Part shown: positions 1-6,591 of the stretch, piece by piece
Layout: every line of letters starts with the position of its first letter
Numbering within the stretch: the stretch's first letter is position 1
Origin: Pedosphaera sp.
GTDB lineage: Bacteria; Verrucomicrobiota; Verrucomicrobiia; Limisphaerales; SXTU01
Direction of reading: 5' to 3'
DNA length: 9,117 nt
Assembly (NCBI GenBank): GCA_009695395.1
Contig: SIBB01000116.1
Location: forward strand, 1-9,117
Notes under the pieces: generated by a model
What the model saw: the letters and a program-made list of their open reading frames with translations, nothing else
Told to the model about the DNA's origin: nothing
Databases searched by the model: none
Program-made: the position numbers and the translations under genes

Positions 1-303
1 GCTTTCGGCAACGCGCTTGGCGCTGAAATCAAAATGCGAAAGGTCGTAGCGGCCGAGCTTCGTGCAGAGCGTGTAGCTGTCGCGCGGAACGCCCTTGAGC
101 GCGATGCCGAGCAGCACCTCGCTCATGCCGCGCCCGTAGAAGGGCGAGGTGTCGATGAAGTTGAGGCCGCACTCGAGCGCGACGTGGACGCTGGCGAGCG
201 CCTCGTCGAGTTTCACGCTGCGAAACTCCGCGCCGAGCGACGACGCGCCGAAGCTGAGAATCGGGAGTTGAAGACCGGTTTTGCCGAGGAGTCGGGTTTG
301 CAT
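1..303 (-). CDS. Aldo/keto reductase, L-galactose/L-fucose dehydrogenase-like (N-terminal part, runs off left edge)
   Basis: This is the first 101 residues of an NAD(P)-dependent aldo/keto reductase read from an ATG at 303; the rest lies beyond the window. The N-terminus MQTRLLGKTGLQLPILSFGA is the usual first beta-strand. Three residues of the AKR catalytic tetrad are visible with normal spacing: Asp51 and Tyr56 in DTSPFYGRG and Lys82 in TKLGRYD; the active-site His lies outside. The stretch after Lys82 (GRYD...FDFSAKRV) resembles the L-galactose and L-fucose dehydrogenase branch, which oxidises aldoses at C1. That sub-assignment is from memory of the family and is tentative. It starts 17 bp after the thioesterase stop on the same strand and is probably co-transcribed. 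No clear Shine-Dalgarno is seen; the gap is mostly a two-unit heptamer repeat. Confidence 0.85.
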   Translation of the reverse strand, partial: MQTRLLGKTGLQLPILSFGASSLGAEFRSVKLDEALASVHVALECGLNFIDTSPFYGRGMSEVLLGIALKGVPRDSYTLCTKLGRYDLSHFDFSAKRVAES

Positions 304-309
304 TTGGAA

Positions 310-323
310 GGAGTCTGGAGTCA
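310..323. repeat. Two-unit heptamer repeat GGAGTCT/GGAGTCA
   Basis: Two adjacent 7-bp units with one mismatch lie between the aldo/keto reductase start and the thioesterase stop; the second unit contains the thioesterase TGA, which reads TCA on the plus strand. On its own a two-copy repeat is weak, but the unit has the same NNNNTCA form as the three heptamer arrays near ybeY. Confidence 0.45.
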
Positions 324-722
324 GGGGCGAGCAGTCTTGCGGGCGACGCGGCGGGCGAAGCTCTCGACGGTGATTACGGCGCGCTTGTGCAAGCCGCGCG
401 CGATGACTTCGTGCGCGTCGCGCACCTCGAACTGGAAGTCAACGCTGCGCATCTCGGTGGCGATGACGCGGGTGATGATGGTCACGGGCTGGCCGAGCGG
501 CGTGGGTGCCATGTGCCGGATTTCAATCTCGGCGCCGACCGTGCGCTCGTTCTCATTCAGGAACGGATAGAGCGACTCGCGGGCCGTGCGCTCGATGAGC
601 GCCACGAGCCGGGGCGTGCTCAGCACCGCAGGCATCCCGCCCGTGGCGAAGTCAATGACGTGCTCCTGCCCGACGATAAACTTCATCTCGCCGGTGGTGC
701 CGATGCGGGGGCGGGCTTTCAT
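321..722 (-). CDS. FlK-like hotdog-fold acyl-CoA thioesterase
   Basis: A 133-residue single-domain hotdog protein, the normal length for the fluoroacetyl-CoA thioesterase (FlK)-like family. The motif STPRLVALIE at 35-44 followed by IEIRH at 66-70 gives Thr36, Glu44 and His70. The intervals (8 and 34 residues from Thr) equal those of the FlK catalytic triad Thr42/Glu50/His76 as I recall it. The likely reaction is hydrolysis of a short or unusual acyl-CoA in the cytoplasm. Most bacterial homologues have no proven substrate, and fluoroacetyl-CoA should not be assumed. The ATG at 722 lies six bases from a dispersed-type repeat and follows an A-rich stretch, with no Shine-Dalgarno. It sits between a FucU/RbsD-type gene and an aldo/keto reductase on the same strand. 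The basic C-terminal tail (ARRVARKTARP) is not part of the fold. Confidence 0.8.
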   Translation of the reverse strand: MKARPRIGTTGEMKFIVGQEHVIDFATGGMPAVLSTPRLVALIERTARESLYPFLNENERTVGAEIEIRHMAPTPLGQPVTIITRVIATEMRSVDFQFEVRDAHEVIARGLHKRAVITVESFARRVARKTARP

Positions 723-728
723 TTTTTA

Positions 729-804
729 GCCACAGATGAACGCAGATGAAACTGAGATGGGGAAGGAGTCGGATTCGTGTTCCATCTGTGTTTCATCCGT
801 GGCC
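729..804. repeat. Intergenic inverted repeat of the CCACAGATGAA type
   Basis: The left arm, starting GCCACAGATGAA at 729, matches the reverse complement of the right arm (GCCACGGATGAA reading back from 804). Pairing continues through CGCAGATG / ACACAGATG with a one-base offset, giving arms of about 22-25 bp around a loop of about 28 bp. Each arm is itself built of GATGAA-containing units of 10-11 bp. It fills almost the whole gap between the mutarotase stop (810) and the thioesterase start (722). It is not a canonical terminator for the minus strand, because the bases after the stem on that strand are A, not U. Similar sequences are, from memory, frequent between genes in Verrucomicrobiota and Planctomycetes. 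Confidence 0.7.
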
Positions 805-809
805 AAGAA

Positions 810-1256
810 TCAGTTCGTCCGGCAGCCCAGCGTGAGCAGCACGTTCGCCCAGAGCGCCTGATCGCCGGTCTGGATGGTGAGCACGTGGTCGGGCGACTCG
901 ACGTGCTTGTAGAAATCCCATTTCAGAATCGGCTCCAACTTCACGGGCGAGCCAGCCTCGGCGAGCACGGCGCGAAACTCGTTCCACACCGGCGGCTCGC
1001 CCTGTTGCGCGTAGCTGTCATCGGCGGGGATACCCATCGTGTTCACGAAATCCACGGGCACGGCGCTCAGAAGCGCACGGAGCACCTGCGCCACCGTCAC
1101 GCAACCGGGCGCGAGATTCAGGCAGATGAGCTCCGCGTTTGGCCCCTTCTTGCTGGAGGCCGGATAATTGCCGTCGGCGATGAGAATCTTCGCATGGTGG
1201 CCGGCCTGCGCGCAGACGCGGAGGATTTCCGGATGGATCAATTGCGACTTAAGCAT
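810..1256 (-). CDS. FucU/RbsD-family sugar mutarotase
   Basis: A 148-residue protein of the RbsD/FucU family, which interconverts anomers of fucose or ribose/pyran forms in the cytoplasm. It has the family N-terminus with Gly19-His20 before the strand ILIADGNYP (24-32), where Asp28 and the early His are the expected active-site residues. The C-terminal block has FY (115-116), then IQTGDQ (128-133) and ALWANVLL. Length is typical (about 140). I chose the ATG at 1256, not the longer frame to 1415, because the extension is the antisense-like continuation inside folA and looks unlike the family. The start overlaps the folA stop by 8 bases, so it is translationally coupled. FucU versus RbsD specificity cannot be settled here; the GHH motif is slightly nearer FucU. 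Confidence 0.85.
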   Translation of the reverse strand: MLKSQLIHPEILRVCAQAGHHAKILIADGNYPASSKKGPNAELICLNLAPGCVTVAQVLRALLSAVPVDFVNTMGIPADDSYAQQGEPPVWNEFRAVLAEAGSPVKLEPILKWDFYKHVESPDHVLTIQTGDQALWANVLLTLGCRTN

Positions 1257-1767
1257 GAGGCAGGTTCTCAATTGCGGCCGCTGGCTGCACGCCCGAAAAG
1301 TTCGGCGAGCGATTGCGGTAATGCAGAATCTTGAACTCCGGTGTGTCGCGCAGTTCGGCGACAGGCTCGAAGCGATCCTCGAACGCGGGGAAGAACGCGT
1401 CGCCGAAAACTTCACGCTTCACAAGCGTGAGGAACAGGTCGGAGCAGAGCGGAAGGGCTTGCGCGTAAATCTGCGCGCCGCCGCAGATGAAGGTCTGACG
1501 GTCGCCGGCTAACGCCGCCGCTGCGTCGAGGCTCGCGACGGTCTTCACACCCGGATGGCTCCAGCCTGCGCGGCTCAACACGATCGTCTCCCGCCCCGGC
1601 AGCGGCCTGCCGATCGACTCGAAGGTTTTGCGCCCCATCACGAGCACATGGCCAAGCGTCGTGGCCTTGAACCATTTGAAATCCTCCGGCAGATGCCAGG
1701 GAATCTTGTTCCCGTCCCCGATGACGCGGTTGAGCGACATCGCGGCGATGGCCTTGAAGTCCTTCAT
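1249..1767 (-). CDS. folA: Dihydrofolate reductase
   Basis: FolA reduces dihydrofolate to tetrahydrofolate with NADPH, feeding thymidylate and purine synthesis. Visible motifs in order: AAMSLNRVIGDGNKIPWHLP (8-27) with Trp24, followed by Glu28-Asp29, where Asp29 aligns with the catalytic acid of E. coli Asp27; MGRKTFESIGRPLPGR (44-59), the NADPH phosphate-binding segment; and ICGGAQIY (94-101) with the conserved cis Gly-Gly. At 172 residues it is slightly longer than the usual 160, because about 20 residues (SPNFSGV... to PHA) follow the last strand and run into the next gene. The ATG at 1767 overlaps the upstream amidase stop as ATGA; a longer frame to 1806 only adds sequence inside that gene. 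No thyA is adjacent. Confidence 0.95.
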   Translation of the reverse strand: MKDFKAIAAMSLNRVIGDGNKIPWHLPEDFKWFKATTLGHVLVMGRKTFESIGRPLPGRETIVLSRAGWSHPGVKTVASLDAAAALAGDRQTFICGGAQIYAQALPLCSDLFLTLVKREVFGDAFFPAFEDRFEPVAELRDTPEFKILHYRNRSPNFSGVQPAAAIENLPHA

Positions 1768-2777
1768 CGCAGGAGCTTCTTGGCGTCGCTGATGACCCGC
1801 TCCCATTGAAACGCCGGGCCGGGGTCCACCTTGTTCGCCTGGATGTGATAGTGGCCGAGGATGCCTCGGAACTGGTTCAACTCGTTGTCCGGCAGCTTGC
1901 GGGTGATGAGCTGGCCAGCCGCATCCTTCGGGTAGTCGCAGCGGATGTTGGGGAACACCTTGCAGAGCGTGGCCGTGAGCCTGGTCAGAGCGGCGTATTG
2001 CTCCGGCGTGAAATCGTATTGCTGCAACTGCCGGCCTTGCACGGGGCCCAGAACCAGTTCCTTCCGTGCGGGGCGCGCGACGAAGTTCGGCGTGAAAATG
2101 CCGCTCTCACCGAGGCGGGCGGGCACCACCACGCGCGGCCAGCCGCTGTCGTCGCGCTGATACCACTCCTCGAACATCCGCTGCTGTCCGGGTGCGAACG
2201 CGCCGATGTTCGCGATCTCAATGCCGATGCTCCGTGTGTTCGAGGTCGTGGCGTGCCAGGCACGCTCCTTGAGATCGAGCGTCTGGTAAATCGTCCCGTC
2301 GAGGTCGAGCATGAAGTGGACGCTCAGGCAGCGGTGGTCGTGCAGCACCTTGAAGCACTGGCGGCTCGTGCCCGTCGCGTCGAAGTGCAGGACGAACTGG
2401 TCCACCTTTTCTCGCAGCAACGGCAGGTCCCAGCCACCGCCGCGCACGCGCTCCACCTGCGCATCTGTCAGGCCGTCCTTGCGCAGGCCGTAGCGGCTCG
2501 GCGTTATGAGCGCGGCCACGGCGACGGTGGAGGTTGCCCACGAAGACTGGTCGAACGGAGCGAAGCGGCGCTCGGTGCGATAGGCGTCGTAGCCGCTGGG
2601 GTCCAGCCACGTCACGACACGAGTGCCAGTGTGGAAGAGTTGGCCAGCGACGATGATTTCATCCCCCTGCCGTTTCAGCAGCGCGCCGGGTTTCGGCGTG
2701 GTGCAACCCGCGAGCAATGCCAGCAGCCCTGCCAGCACGGGGAGCCAGCTGCGCAACGGAGTGAAAGGGTGAGCCAT
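1764..2777 (-). CDS. Lipoprotein N-acetylmuramoyl-L-alanine amidase (Amidase_2, AmpD-like)
   Basis: A 337-residue zinc amidase that should cleave the bond between MurNAc (or anhydro-MurNAc) and L-Ala of peptidoglycan. A hydrophobic segment at 11-24 ends in the lipobox LLAGC, so Cys25 would be lipidated and the enzyme held at a periplasmic membrane face. Residues about 26-125 form an extra N-terminal region (VAGQLFHTG... DPSGYDAYRTERRF) before the catalytic domain. The amidase domain shows His131 (FVLHFDATG), SVHFMLDLDGTIYQ (152-165), AWHA (173-176), IGIEIAN with Glu187, and GHYHIQANKVDPGP (308-321). His131, His309 and Asp318 are the expected zinc ligands. Lys316 matches the AmpD lysine, with the loop one residue shorter. 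It starts 26 bp after the upstream gene's stop and overlaps folA by 4 bases. Confidence 0.9.
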   Translation of the reverse strand: MAHPFTPLRSWLPVLAGLLALLAGCTTPKPGALLKRQGDEIIVAGQLFHTGTRVVTWLDPSGYDAYRTERRFAPFDQSSWATSTVAVAALITPSRYGLRKDGLTDAQVERVRGGGWDLPLLREKVDQFVLHFDATGTSRQCFKVLHDHRCLSVHFMLDLDGTIYQTLDLKERAWHATTSNTRSIGIEIANIGAFAPGQQRMFEEWYQRDDSGWPRVVVPARLGESGIFTPNFVARPARKELVLGPVQGRQLQQYDFTPEQYAALTRLTATLCKVFPNIRCDYPKDAAGQLITRKLPDNELNQFRGILGHYHIQANKVDPGPAFQWERVISDAKKLLR

Positions 2778-2803
2778 GCGTGCGAAGCGTGCCGGGCGCG
2801 AAG

Positions 2804-4630
2804 CTATTTCTTCAACCCCGGTGGCGCGGGCAGGAAGCTCTTGAAGCTGATGCCCTCGGGCGTCCCGACCGTGGTCTGGACGCTGAAACCGAAATACTTC
2901 GCGACCCCCTCGAAGGGCGGCAGCAGCGAGAAGTCCGCGAGTTCCTGAAGAGGCTTGAGTGCTGCGATATCAAAGCCCGGGATTGGCACGGGGAGCGCGA
3001 GCAACTGCTCGATCGCCTGCGGGTCTTTCTTCAAAGTCTTAAAGAGCAGGGGCAGCGTCTCGCTCTGGTTGTCATACGCGAACCATCCGGTGTTGTAGCC
3101 GCCGATTTTCTGCGCGGCCTCTGCGAGTCCGGGCGTGTCGCCCAGCGGCTTCCCCTTCCCTTCCGCGCCGCGAAGGAATTCCTCCAGCATCGCCGTGTCG
3201 GTCGAGACCGCGAGGTAGCCGCCGCTGGTGGAAAGGCTCATCTGCCCATTCTGCCCCGGAGCTGCGCCGAGACCCGGCAGGAGTTGGAGGGTGAAAACCT
3301 TTCGACCCAGAAACTCACGCTCCGTCGGCGGCACCGGGCTGACAGTGCGCACCGCCTGCAACAGCGCTTCCGGCTTCGGTGAACCGATGAGGTAGAGCAC
3401 CGGCGGCGACTTCAAGTCCGCCAGCGCCGTCCCTCGCGGCGCTTTTTGCACAGTGACAAAGTCCGCGCCCAGATTGCCAAAGAGCTGCTTGCGCAGGTTG
3501 AAGTTGGGATCCTTCTCCGTGCCCAGGCTCTCCAGTATGATCGTGGCCATGCCGGCCAACTGGGGATTCAGGTCGGTGAGGATTCGTTCCAGCGAGGCGA
3601 ACGCCTTCTGTCCGTCCATGCGGATGCGCGTGAACTTCGTTGTGTCCACCCCGGTAAAAGGCAGTGGCCCAGCCTCCTTCGCTTCCGGCGTGAGCATGGC
3701 GAGAAGTCCCTTGCGCTTGGCCTGCGGCGATTGGATGAAAGCCTCGAAATGGGTCCCCTCGCCCGCCGACCGCGCGGCCAGCGCCAGACCTTCCACACTA
3801 CCAAGACCGATCGCATCGAGTATGCGCGCAGGCGCAACCCCCAGCGGATTGGCGTCCTGCAGCCCGGCTGGCAGCTTCGCCAGCACACCGGTGAACGCCT
3901 TGACATTTACCCAGCCAAACGCGTGCGCATCGCGGCCCACGGTGCTGCGGGCAATCTCGAACTCCGGCGACTCATCCAACCCCGCGCCCGCGCCTTCGAG
4001 CCGCGCGAGGACTTTCTCCAGTGACTTGGGGCTCTCGCTGATGAGCAGCAGCGAGCCAGACTGGCCGGTGTAGGGCTGGAACTTCGTCTTCGCAGCGGCG
4101 TCGTCGTTCTTGGGCGCGTCCTTCGCGACCGCGCGGGAGAACTTCACGCCGCGCACCGTCTCGCGCTGGATCAGCTTGCCCGCGTCGGCGTCGGTTTTCT
4201 CGCACTTGTCGAGGAAGTCGCGGAGCTGCTTGGCCTTGTCCTTCACATCAATGAGGGCCACCACATCCGGCCCGGTGTTGGGTTCGCCCTGCCACTCGTT
4301 GCGGATGACCGCGAGCGTGATCTGCCCGCCAACGAGCGGCTTGAACTCCGCCCACTCGCGCGCGAAATCCTTGTCCTCCTGCCCGATGAGTTCACCCAGC
4401 TTGCGCTCGAACTTCTCGGCGAAGGGCTTCATCGCGGGGTCGCGCCAGAACTGGGCCAGGGAGAAACCCTTCGCGGCAGCAGCGGACTTGTCCCAATCCG
4501 GGATGGTCAGCACCGCGAGCGTGTCGGCGGGCAGGAGCTTCTCGGCGGGCGGAACGGCGGCAGAGGTCGGAAGCGCCAGCGCGAGCGCGGCGGAGGCGAA
4601 GAGGGAGGCGAACGATTGGTTGAGCTTCAT
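2804..4630 (-). CDS. Secreted protein of unknown function, DUF3352-like
   Basis: A 608-residue protein with a clear Sec signal peptide (MKLNQ, hydrophobic core to about 20, likely cleavage near TSA-AV at 23-25), so it is exported to the periplasm or outside. The mature part opens with LLPADTLAVLTIPDWDK and continues as a mixed alpha/beta protein. It has phrases such as WRDPAMKPF, LVGGQITLAVI, GPDVVALIDVKD, GSLLLISESPKSLEKVLARL and FGNLGADFVTVQ. These recall the DUF3352 family of large, poorly characterised exported proteins; that match is from memory and was not tested. I see no catalytic motif, no transmembrane helix after the signal, and no LPXTG-type anchor. It is first in the minus-strand cluster and 26 bp upstream of the lipoprotein amidase, so an envelope role is plausible but unproven. 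Confidence 0.75.
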   Translation of the reverse strand: MKLNQSFASLFASAALALALPTSAAVPPAEKLLPADTLAVLTIPDWDKSAAAAKGFSLAQFWRDPAMKPFAEKFERKLGELIGQEDKDFAREWAEFKPLVGGQITLAVIRNEWQGEPNTGPDVVALIDVKDKAKQLRDFLDKCEKTDADAGKLIQRETVRGVKFSRAVAKDAPKNDDAAAKTKFQPYTGQSGSLLLISESPKSLEKVLARLEGAGAGLDESPEFEIARSTVGRDAHAFGWVNVKAFTGVLAKLPAGLQDANPLGVAPARILDAIGLGSVEGLALAARSAGEGTHFEAFIQSPQAKRKGLLAMLTPEAKEAGPLPFTGVDTTKFTRIRMDGQKAFASLERILTDLNPQLAGMATIILESLGTEKDPNFNLRKQLFGNLGADFVTVQKAPRGTALADLKSPPVLYLIGSPKPEALLQAVRTVSPVPPTEREFLGRKVFTLQLLPGLGAAPGQNGQMSLSTSGGYLAVSTDTAMLEEFLRGAEGKGKPLGDTPGLAEAAQKIGGYNTGWFAYDNQSETLPLLFKTLKKDPQAIEQLLALPVPIPGFDIAALKPLQELADFSLLPPFEGVAKYFGFSVQTTVGTPEGISFKSFLPAPPGLKK

Positions 4631-4889
4631 GGGCTGTGGGGCTTTCCGGCGGTCGGCGAGAGCAGACGCGCGTGGGGAGGTTTGGCTTTTACGGTTTAGC
4701 TGCGTGCCGAGTTTGTAGGGGGAAGCCAGCCGGTTGGCAAGCCGCGTGGCAACAGCGTCCGATACCGCTCATTGAATTCCGCCGCCATTTCGCTGAGGCT
4801 CCAATCCCGACGGGCATTTAGAACGCACCCAGCCAAACCATGAACCTTCCTTCCGTGGCCGCCACCTCCCCGCTCGTCGGCGCAACCTT
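4631..4889. other. Divergent intergenic region
   Basis: This is the longest non-genic stretch in the window, 259 bp between the start of the secreted protein and that of the methyltransferase. It holds the candidate minus-strand promoter, overlapping imperfect palindromes at 4725-4753 and a short leader ORF at 4840-4893. I found no convincing plus-strand -35/-10 pair, no tRNA and no riboswitch-like fold by eye. Confidence 0.6.
4712..4740 (-). promoter_or_regulatory. Candidate sigma70-type promoter for the minus-strand cluster
   Basis: Read on the minus strand there is TTGCCA (4740-4735), 17 bp, then TACAAA (4717-4712), five and four matches to the -35 and -10 consensus. Transcription would begin near 4705 and give a leader of about 75 nt to the ATG at 4630. 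An imperfect palindrome, GCCAGCCGGTTGGC (4725-4738), lies in the spacer, and a wider one covers 4733-4753 over the -35. Prediction by eye only. Confidence 0.45.
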
Positions 4890-4893
4890 ATGA
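4840..4893 (+). CDS. Possible 17-residue leader ORF coupled to the methyltransferase
   Basis: An ATG at 4840 opens an 18-codon frame encoding MNLPSVAATSPLVGATL. Its TGA overlaps the methyltransferase ATG as ATGA, the arrangement typical of translational coupling. The peptide has no run of one amino acid, so classical amino-acid attenuation is not indicated. It may be a regulatory upstream ORF or chance. A frameshifted original N-terminus of the downstream gene is possible but less likely, since that gene's own start already gives a full-length protein. Confidence 0.35.
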   Translation: MNLPSVAATSPLVGATL

Positions 4894-5726
4894 GAGCCGT
4901 CCGCAATTTCGTTCGCAGCTCGTGGCTCGGCCGCTTGTTGCTTGTCCCGGTGCGGCTGAAGATGGCGCTCGGCGAGACGCTGCTGCCAGTCTGGCGCTCC
5001 GTCGCATGGACGTTGCAGTCCCGCGAGCATCACAACTTCACCTACGAACTGGATGCGCTCAACGTCCGCTATCTCACGTCTTTCGTCGCCGTCATCACAG
5101 GCCAGAGCTACGCGACGGTGGAAAAGTATGTCCGCGAGATCGAGCAGGACACCGAGCTGCGGGACCGCATCGTCCGCTGGAGCCTCACCGCCAAGGAAAA
5201 GTATGTGACCGACCCGGAGGCGCGTTTCGGGCGGCGCATCGGCTGGTATGCCTTCGTGCGCGCCACCAAGCCGCGGCTCTGCGTGGAGACCGGCACCGAC
5301 AAAGGGCTGGGCACCTGCGTGATCGCAGCCGCGCTGATGCGCAACGCACAGGAGGGTTTTCCCGGCAAGGTGCTGGGCATGGACTTGAATCCCAACGCGG
5401 GCTTCCTGCTCCAGCCGCCCTACGACCAGTTTGGGAAGCTGGTGGTCGGCGACTCCCATGTCTCAATCCAGGCTCTACAAGAGCCGGTGGACTTCTTCAT
5501 CCATGACAGCGACCACACACCCGAGCACGAAGCCGCCGAGTTTGAGTTGATTGAGCCAAAACTCGGGCCGAACGCGCTGGTCCTGTCCGACAACGCCGAG
5601 AAGACGGACAAGCTGCTGGCTTTCGCGCTGAAAACCGGACGGCAGTTTCTGTTCTTCACCGAGAAATCAGCGAGCCACTGGTGCCAACCCGGCGGCATCG
5701 GCGTGGCCTACCGACAGCCAAAGTGA
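4890..5726 (+). CDS. Class I SAM-dependent methyltransferase (Methyltransf_24-like)
   Basis: A 278-residue protein with a helical N-terminal region of about 125 residues and a Rossmann-type methyltransferase domain. SAM-binding motif I is VETGTDKGLGT (132-142, with Glu133, Gly135 and Gly139/141). The ribose-contacting acid is probably Asp165 in LGMDLNPN. DFFIHDSDHTPEHEAAEFEL (201-220) is the block usual for the Methyltransf_24/CmcI-like group (FIDGDHSYE in many members), followed by LVLSDNA (230-236). Substrate is unknown; relatives modify small molecules, sugars or natural-product scaffolds. The basic start (RNFVRSSWLGRLLLVPVRLK) could be a membrane-associating helix but is too charged for a clear signal peptide. 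It stands alone, convergent with uppS, 38 bp apart. Its start overlaps a short leader ORF and lacks a good Shine-Dalgarno. Confidence 0.8.
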   Translation: MRAVRNFVRSSWLGRLLLVPVRLKMALGETLLPVWRSVAWTLQSREHHNFTYELDALNVRYLTSFVAVITGQSYATVEKYVREIEQDTELRDRIVRWSLTAKEKYVTDPEARFGRRIGWYAFVRATKPRLCVETGTDKGLGTCVIAAALMRNAQEGFPGKVLGMDLNPNAGFLLQPPYDQFGKLVVGDSHVSIQALQEPVDFFIHDSDHTPEHEAAEFELIEPKLGPNALVLSDNAEKTDKLLAFALKTGRQFLFFTEKSASHWCQPGGIGVAYRQPK

Positions 5727-5764
5727 CGTGGACGCGGGCCCGGACGGCCTCCTCATCTCGGCGA

Positions 5765-6502
5765 CTACAGCCCGCCGAAACGTCGCTGCCGCTGGGTGTA
5801 TTCCTCCAGCGCCTCGTAGAGCTGAGGCTTGCGGAAGTCCGGCCAGAGCGTGGGCGTGACCACGAATTCCGCGTAGGATATCTGCCAGAGGAGAAAGTTG
5901 CTCACGCGCAGCTCGCCGCTGGTGCGGATGAGCAGGTCGGGGTCGGGATACGCGTGCGTGTAGAGGTTCTGCGCGATGACCTGCTCGTTGATCTCCGCCG
6001 GGTCCAGCTTGCCAGCCTTCACCTGTTGCGCGATGGCGCGCGTGGCTTCGATGATTTCTGTGCGGCCGCCGTAGCTGAGGGCGAGGATGAGGGTGAGCCC
6101 GGTGTTCTTGGCCAGCGCGGCCTTCGTCTTCGCCAGTTGTTCCTGCACAAACTCCGGCAGGCGGTAAATCTGCCCGACGGCTTCGAGGCGAACGTTGTTC
6201 TTGATCAGCTCGCCGATCTCGTTCTTCAGGAAGCGCGCGAGGTATTTCATGAGCGTGTCCACCTCGTCCTTGGGGCGGTTCCAGTTCTCGACGGAGAAGG
6301 CGTAGAGGGTGAGATACTTCACGCCCAGCTCGCCGCAGGTGCGCACGGTGGACCGCACGGACTCGACGCCGTTGCGGTGGCCTTCCACACGCGGGAGGCC
6401 GCGGGTCTTGGCCCAGCGTCCGTTGCCATCCATGATGATGGCGATGTGCTTGGGAACATTAGCCTTGGCCGACGGGCTGAGTTGCGGCGTGTGACTGCTC
6501 AT
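5765..6502 (-). CDS. uppS: Isoprenyl transferase, undecaprenyl diphosphate synthase type
   Basis: UppS condenses isopentenyl diphosphate onto farnesyl diphosphate in cis to make the C55 lipid carrier for peptidoglycan and other wall polymers; it acts at the inner membrane face. All family signatures are present in 245 residues, the normal length: HIAIIMDGNGRWA (19-31) with catalytic Asp25, GHR (41-43), FSVENW (69-74), LSYGGRTEI (142-150), and DPDLLIRTSGELR (187-199) with Arg193 and Arg199, followed by Ser201. AEFVVTPTLWPDF (211-223) supplies Glu212, the Mg-binding position. Each aligns one residue from its E. coli counterpart. The ATG at 6502 has a candidate promoter so close that the leader would be about 5 nt. 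The usual downstream partner cdsA is not next to it; the gene ends convergent with the methyltransferase. Confidence 0.97.
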   Translation of the reverse strand: MSSHTPQLSPSAKANVPKHIAIIMDGNGRWAKTRGLPRVEGHRNGVESVRSTVRTCGELGVKYLTLYAFSVENWNRPKDEVDTLMKYLARFLKNEIGELIKNNVRLEAVGQIYRLPEFVQEQLAKTKAALAKNTGLTLILALSYGGRTEIIEATRAIAQQVKAGKLDPAEINEQVIAQNLYTHAYPDPDLLIRTSGELRVSNFLLWQISYAEFVVTPTLWPDFRKPQLYEALEEYTQRQRRFGGL

Positions 6503-6513
6503 GTCGTGCCGGG

Positions 6514-6542
6514 ACGATATTTGGAGCGGTCGCCTGCGTCCA
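6514..6542 (-). promoter_or_regulatory. Candidate uppS promoter
   Basis: On the minus strand: TGGACG (6542-6537), 17 bp, TATCGT (6519-6514), four matches to consensus in each box. The -10 ends 11 nt before the uppS ATG, predicting an almost leaderless transcript, which fits the absence of a Shine-Dalgarno. Prediction by eye. Confidence 0.45.
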
Positions 6543-6556
6543 CGCGCAATTGCGCG
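6543..6556. promoter_or_regulatory. Perfect 14-bp palindrome between divergent promoters, possible operator
   Basis: CGCGCAATTGCGCG is its own reverse complement. It begins directly next to the outer edge of the predicted uppS -35 (6542) and ends six bases before the HIT-gene -35 (6563), a position where a dimeric regulator could affect both promoters. No known regulator is recognised. Confidence 0.45.
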
Positions 6557-6562
6557 GCCGCT

Positions 6563-6591
6563 TTGACTTCCCGCGACCCGCTCGCTAGCGT
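6563..6591 (+). promoter_or_regulatory. Candidate promoter of the HIT-phoH-ybeY-recO operon
   Basis: TTGACT (6563-6568), 17 bp, TAGCGT (6586-6591). The -35 matches five of six consensus bases; the -10 keeps T, A and the final T. The -10 ends six bases before the ATG at 6598, so the start of transcription should fall at or next to the start codon and the mRNA may be leaderless. Confidence 0.5.

Noticed and set aside
34..570. Plus-strand open frame across the aldo/keto reductase and thioesterase
   Set aside because: It runs antisense to two genes with clear catalytic residues and spans their intergenic gap.
729..804. Intrinsic terminator for the minus-strand genes
   Set aside because: On the minus strand the stem is followed by an A-tract, not a U-tract, and the loop is long.
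777..1334. Plus-strand open frame opposite the mutarotase
   Set aside because: Antisense shadow of the FucU/RbsD gene, with no recognisable domain.
1257..1415. Longer N-terminus for the FucU/RbsD gene
   Set aside because: The extension lies wholly inside folA in another frame, and the family begins at the ATG at 1256.
1806..2948. Plus-strand open frame of 380 codons opposite the amidase and the end of the secreted protein
   Set aside because: It is the antisense shadow of two well-supported genes in GC-rich DNA; its Arg/Ala/Val-rich translation has no family motif.
5727..5764. Terminator between the convergent methyltransferase and uppS
   Set aside because: The 38 bp are GC-rich with a short GGGCCC symmetry but no convincing stem plus T-tract on either strand.
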